Shown here piece by piece: positions 5,322 through 7,705 of a stretch of 7,705 nt of DNA. Below the pieces are notes generated by a model that did not search any database, was not told the DNA's origin, and saw nothing but the letters and a program-made list of their open reading frames with translations. Origin of the DNA: Candidatus Woesearchaeota archaeon (GTDB taxonomy: Archaea > Nanobdellota > Nanobdellia > Woesearchaeales > WAPY01); contig WAPY01000080.1 in assembly GCA_015520525.1 (NCBI GenBank), positions 1-7,705 of the forward strand, read 5' to 3'. Every line of letters starts with the position of its first letter. Position 1 is the stretch's first letter. The position numbers and the translations under genes are program-made.

Positions 5322-6194
5322 TTATTTCCAGAAGTTCCACTCTTTAGTATCATACTTATACTTGTACAAGAACCTCGCTCTTTCAATCTCTTTCCTGCTC
5401 AACTTGTCAAGGATTAATTTAACATTAAACTTATCTTCAAAACCTCTTATTATTGCCCTCTCCGCATCTTCAAACGATACAGTCCTCCCGAGCTCCCGGC
5501 TTAGAGAAGTGACCCTCTCCTTAGCTGAGCTTATCATTTTCCCTTTTATTTTCTCATCAGGAATTTTTAGGAGAGAGAACATTTTATCATAATCAACATC
5601 AAGGAGTATTGTTCCATGCTGAAGTATAACTCCCTCTCTCCTTGTCTGAGCATTGCCGGATATCTTCTTATTATTGACGACTATATCATTAATTGGCTTG
5701 AACACTGCGTTAATCCCAAACTCCTCATTTAAACCTTTAATTATCGCATCACAGATTATTTTATAAGATTCAACAACATTAAGGGAGACTCTTTCATCTC
5801 TCTCTGGAATTATGAAAGAATAATTTATTTCCCTCTGCGGGTCTTTATAAACCGCCCCTCCGCCGGTCATCCTTCTGAAAATCTCAACTCCTTCCTTAGC
5901 GCAGAGAGCAACATCAACTTCTTTGAACACACTCTGAAAAAAACCTATTGACACTGAGGGCTTCTTAAAGTAACAAACTCTCACGATTGGAGGAGAGTCT
6001 CCAGAAGCAATAGCTTCCATATTGGCTTCATCAATTGCCATCTGCTCTTTATAGCTGTCAGTTTTAGTTATCAAAAGCCTCCATGAATTATCACTTTGAA
6101 AGTTTATATTCTCCTTTTTATCAACTTTAACCTTCTCTTCTTTTTTATCAACAACATCCAAATCCTGACCAAGCAAGCTGTCGTCTAAAGACAT
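5322..6194 (-). CDS. lplA: Lipoate-protein ligase catalytic subunit LplA
   Basis: This 290-residue protein belongs to the biotin/lipoate ligase fold. It would activate lipoate with ATP and attach it to a lysine of carrier proteins such as glycine cleavage H protein or 2-oxoacid dehydrogenase E2. Motifs in order: SVSIGFFQ (81-87), the lipoyl-AMP-binding loop RRMTGGGAVYKD (107-118), INYSF (123-127), PINDIVVNNKKISGNAQ (167-183) with the expected catalytic lysine K177 in KISG, and HGTILLDVDYD (193-203). It lacks the fused C-terminal domain of bacterial LplA, which here is supplied by lplB 24 nt downstream. Oddly, about 35 highly charged residues (Asp/Lys-rich, 11-29) precede the normal start of the fold at NSWRLL; the next in-frame Met is residue 52, inside the fold, so the long form is preferred. 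GAAGGT lies 9 nt upstream of the ATG. No lipoylated protein gene is visible in the window. Confidence 0.93.
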   Translation of the reverse strand: MSLDDSLLGQDLDVVDKKEEKVKVDKKENINFQSDNSWRLLITKTDSYKEQMAIDEANMEAIASGDSPPIVRVCYFKKPSVSIGFFQSVFKEVDVALCAKEGVEIFRRMTGGGAVYKDPQREINYSFIIPERDERVSLNVVESYKIICDAIIKGLNEEFGINAVFKPINDIVVNNKKISGNAQTRREGVILQHGTILLDVDYDKMFSLLKIPDEKIKGKMISSAKERVTSLSRELGRTVSFEDAERAIIRGFEDKFNVKLILDKLSRKEIERARFLYKYKYDTKEWNFWK

Positions 6195-6230
6195 TTTATT
6201 TTTACCTTCTTACTTTTTTACTTTCTGTGA

Positions 6231-6240
6231 TTTATTTATT
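6231..6240 (-). promoter_or_regulatory. Possible TATA box for lplA
   Basis: AATAAATAAA on the minus strand lies in the 52-nt gap between the flavoprotein stop and the lplA start, 37-46 nt before the ATG. A start site near 6210 would leave a leader of about 16 nt containing the GAAGGT ribosome-binding site at 6209-6204. The match is weak and the gap is AT-rich throughout. Confidence 0.3.
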
Positions 6241-6246
6241 CATTGC

Positions 6247-7602
6247 TCATTTCTTACTCCAATCTTTTAGAGCTCCAAGTTTTTTAACGCATATTTCAGC
6301 AGCCAACGATAAAGGCTCTCTAACTGGAGAAGTTAAAGGAGAATAAGCGTGCTCCATAAGTAAAAACTCTGTTATAGGAATCTTCTCTTTAATCGCCATA
6401 GCCACCAAATCAATTCTTGGAACAACATCTTCTCCTCCTATAATTTGAGCTCCTATAATGTGCTTTGAGTAGTCAACCAAAAGCTTAATGTGCAGAGGAT
6501 ATTTTTCAGGAGCGTAATGCTCTTTAGTCGTTGTATCCAAGACTGCTTTAACATATTTTATCCCATTCTTTTTTGCGAAGAACTCATTCAAGCCTGTGCT
6601 TGCAACAATCAAACCTCCTATCTTCGAAACCCCTGTATTGAGAACTCCTTTGAAGATTATTTTAGAAAGCTCATCCTTAACGGACGCGTTATGGCCTGCA
6701 ACCATCCCAGACCTCAAAGCAGTCGTGGCCAATTGGCTAGGCATTGTGGTTCCAAGGATTAAATGCTTAAGTTCTATACAATCCCCGCAGGCATAAATAT
6801 CCATATCACTTGTCCTCATTGTCTCATCAACTACAATTCCTCTGTTGACTGAGAGCCCCGTATCCTTGGCTAAGTCAACATTAGCTCTAACACCAGTAAC
6901 AAGTATCAACATGTCGAAGTTGAACAGGCCGTTATCTGTAACGATGTTATTCTGAGAAACTTCCTTTATCTTAACACTGCAATGAACTTCTATCCCCTCC
7001 TTAACAAGTTCATCTTTTATTTTATCAGCAAAATCTTCATCTAAAACTGTAGGCAGAACATAAGGAGCAACTTCCAAAACAACCACATCAAAACCCCTCT
7101 TCTTAAGAGCGTGAGCTGTTTCAACTCCTATGAAGCCTGCTCCGATAATTACCGCTTTTTTCTTTCCTGACTCCAGCAGGGCGTCTGCTTCATCATAGAT
7201 GGCTTTGGCGTCATCAAATGTTTTCAAAACATGAAACTTAACAGAGTTTATCCCATTTATTGGCGGTACAAAGCTTCTACTCCCTGTAGCTAATATCAAT
7301 GAATCATAAGAAAGTTTTGAGCCGTCGTCAAGCTCAACAATTTTGTTAGCTCTGTCAATGTGCGTAGCCTTCTTTCCAAGCATAAGCTTAACTCCTTGAC
7401 TTGAAACAAAGGACTCTGAGAATTCTTTAATGCTGTCAAAGGAGGAAATGTCTTTTGAAATAACATAAGGGAACGCGCAGGGAGCGTAGCCCACATGCGG
7501 GTTTGAATCAACTATTGTAACATCTGCATTAACATTATTCCGTCTTGCCTCAACAGCTGCTGTGACACCAGCACCTCCAGATCCTATTACAACTATCTTC
7601 AT
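6247..7602 (-). CDS. FAD/NAD(P)H flavoprotein, CoA-disulfide reductase/NADH oxidase-like
   Basis: This 451-residue protein is of the pyridine nucleotide-disulfide oxidoreductase class. It shows an FAD-binding GSGGAG (7-12), a single redox cysteine C42 in GYAPCAFPYVI, ATGS (105-108), an NAD(P)-binding GAGFIG (154-159) with acidic E177 at the end of the second strand (suggesting NADH preference), the second FAD motif YACGDC (270-275), and a C-terminal dimerisation domain (about 325-445) with EHAYSPLTSP (417-426). One cysteine rather than a CxxxxC pair places it with CoA-disulfide reductases, NADH oxidases/peroxidases and NAD(P)H sulfur reductases, not dihydrolipoamide dehydrogenase. The actual acceptor (oxygen, CoA disulfide, polysulfide or another) cannot be read. 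The ATG has AGGTGAT 3 nt upstream and a TATA-like box at 7634-7644. It is followed after 52 nt by lplA. Confidence 0.9.
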   Translation of the reverse strand: MKIVVIGSGGAGVTAAVEARRNNVNADVTIVDSNPHVGYAPCAFPYVISKDISSFDSIKEFSESFVSSQGVKLMLGKKATHIDRANKIVELDDGSKLSYDSLILATGSRSFVPPINGINSVKFHVLKTFDDAKAIYDEADALLESGKKKAVIIGAGFIGVETAHALKKRGFDVVVLEVAPYVLPTVLDEDFADKIKDELVKEGIEVHCSVKIKEVSQNNIVTDNGLFNFDMLILVTGVRANVDLAKDTGLSVNRGIVVDETMRTSDMDIYACGDCIELKHLILGTTMPSQLATTALRSGMVAGHNASVKDELSKIIFKGVLNTGVSKIGGLIVASTGLNEFFAKKNGIKYVKAVLDTTTKEHYAPEKYPLHIKLLVDYSKHIIGAQIIGGEDVVPRIDLVAMAIKEKIPITEFLLMEHAYSPLTSPVREPLSLAAEICVKKLGALKDWSKK

Positions 7603-7605
7603 ATT

Positions 7606-7612
7606 ATCACCT
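7606..7612 (-). promoter_or_regulatory. Shine-Dalgarno site of the flavoprotein gene
   Basis: AGGTGAT followed by AAT and the ATG at 7602. The arrangement, including the AAT spacer, is the same as at the TTG start at 3153. This supports both starts and an active Shine-Dalgarno mechanism in this organism. Confidence 0.7.
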
Positions 7613-7633
7613 GAAAATAAAATGTAAGCTTTC

Positions 7634-7644
7634 TTTTAAATAAG
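7634..7644 (-). promoter_or_regulatory. Probable TATA box for the flavoprotein gene
   Basis: TTATTTAAAAG on the minus strand is 32-42 nt upstream of the ATG. It predicts a start near 7613, so the leader would be about ten nucleotides and just include the AGGTGAT site. The rest of 7603-7705 shows no gene apart from a possible C-terminal tail at its right edge. Confidence 0.5.
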
Positions 7645-7675
7645 TTATGAACCACTCATTAATTAATCAATATTA

Positions 7676-7705
7676 CTAATCAACCTTTCTTAACTGTTCA
7701 ACCGC
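7676..7705 (-). CDS. Possible C-terminal tail of an upstream gene (partial)
   Basis: From the right edge inward, one minus-strand frame reads AVEQLRKVD and then TAG (7678-7676). The other two minus frames close sooner. The peptide looks like an ordinary charged C-terminus, and the position, about 32 nt before the flavoprotein TATA box, would suit the end of a preceding co-directional gene. Nine codons are too few to be sure, and no family can be named. Confidence 0.3.
   Translation of the reverse strand, partial: AVEQLRKVD

Noticed and set aside
5287..5592. Plus-strand open frame opposite the lplA C-terminus
   Set aside because: It is a shadow of lplA with no ribosome-binding site or recognisable domain. 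The same applies to the plus-strand frames at 4539-4751, 6490-6762 and 6596-6796, and the minus frame at 7296-7511.
6247..7602. Flavoprotein as dihydrolipoamide dehydrogenase, suggested by neighbouring lipoate ligase genes
   Set aside because: It has one active-site cysteine (C42) instead of the CxxxxC pair, and the C-terminal domain lacks the usual His-Glu active-site pattern of that enzyme.
1..7705. CRISPR array, insertion sequence or origin
   Set aside because: No regularly spaced repeats, transposase motifs, terminal inverted repeats or origin-like repeat clusters were seen on either strand.

Overview
The window looks like part of a metagenome-assembled archaeal contig, most likely from a DPANN-type or similar small-genome archaeon. 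The evidence is a type II tRNA-Ser with two bulge-helix-bulge introns, an archaeal-type bipartite lipoate ligase (LplA plus LplB), an archaeal Dph2-like fragment, an OB-fold DHH phosphoesterase, TATA-like boxes about 25-30 nt upstream of starts without a Shine-Dalgarno site (leaderless style), and GGTGAT-type Shine-Dalgarno sites at other starts. The phylum cannot be fixed from this sequence alone.

Layout. Bases 1-17 are not biological: they match a Nextera/Tn5 mosaic end. Bases 18-518 (+) hold the 3' part of an unrecognised, very AT-rich gene. Bases 545-685 (+) hold tRNA-Ser(GCU), interrupted in the anticodon loop (14 nt) and again in the T-loop (42 nt). Everything to the right is on the minus strand. 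In transcription order (right to left) it is: possibly the last codons of an upstream gene (7705-7676); a single-cysteine FAD/NAD(P)H disulfide-reductase-family flavoprotein (7602-6247); lplA (6194-5322); lplB (5297-4977); an 81-residue N-terminal piece of Dph2 (4967-4722); an OB-DHH-DHHA1 phosphoesterase (4720-3158); a small Leu/Ser-rich multispanning membrane protein (3153-2662); and a secreted transglutaminase-like protein (2609-690), which converges on the tRNA with a 4-nt gap.

How the genes may work together. lplA and lplB together make one functional lipoate ligase, which attaches lipoate to carrier proteins. The upstream flavoprotein could take part in related disulfide/thiol redox chemistry, but it is not a dihydrolipoamide dehydrogenase. 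From lplB to the membrane protein the spacings are 1 to 9 nt, so these genes are probably co-transcribed, although their functions (lipoylation, diphthamide, nucleic-acid phosphoesterase, membrane) do not form one obvious pathway. The transglutaminase-like gene seems to have its own leaderless promoter.

The most notable observations are the doubly interrupted tRNA with a textbook bulge-helix-bulge in the T-loop, and the cleanly ended Dph2 fragment. The adapter remnant is a practical warning for anyone using the first protein. Gene-free stretches are all short (under about 110 bases), and no CRISPR array, insertion sequence or replication origin was seen.
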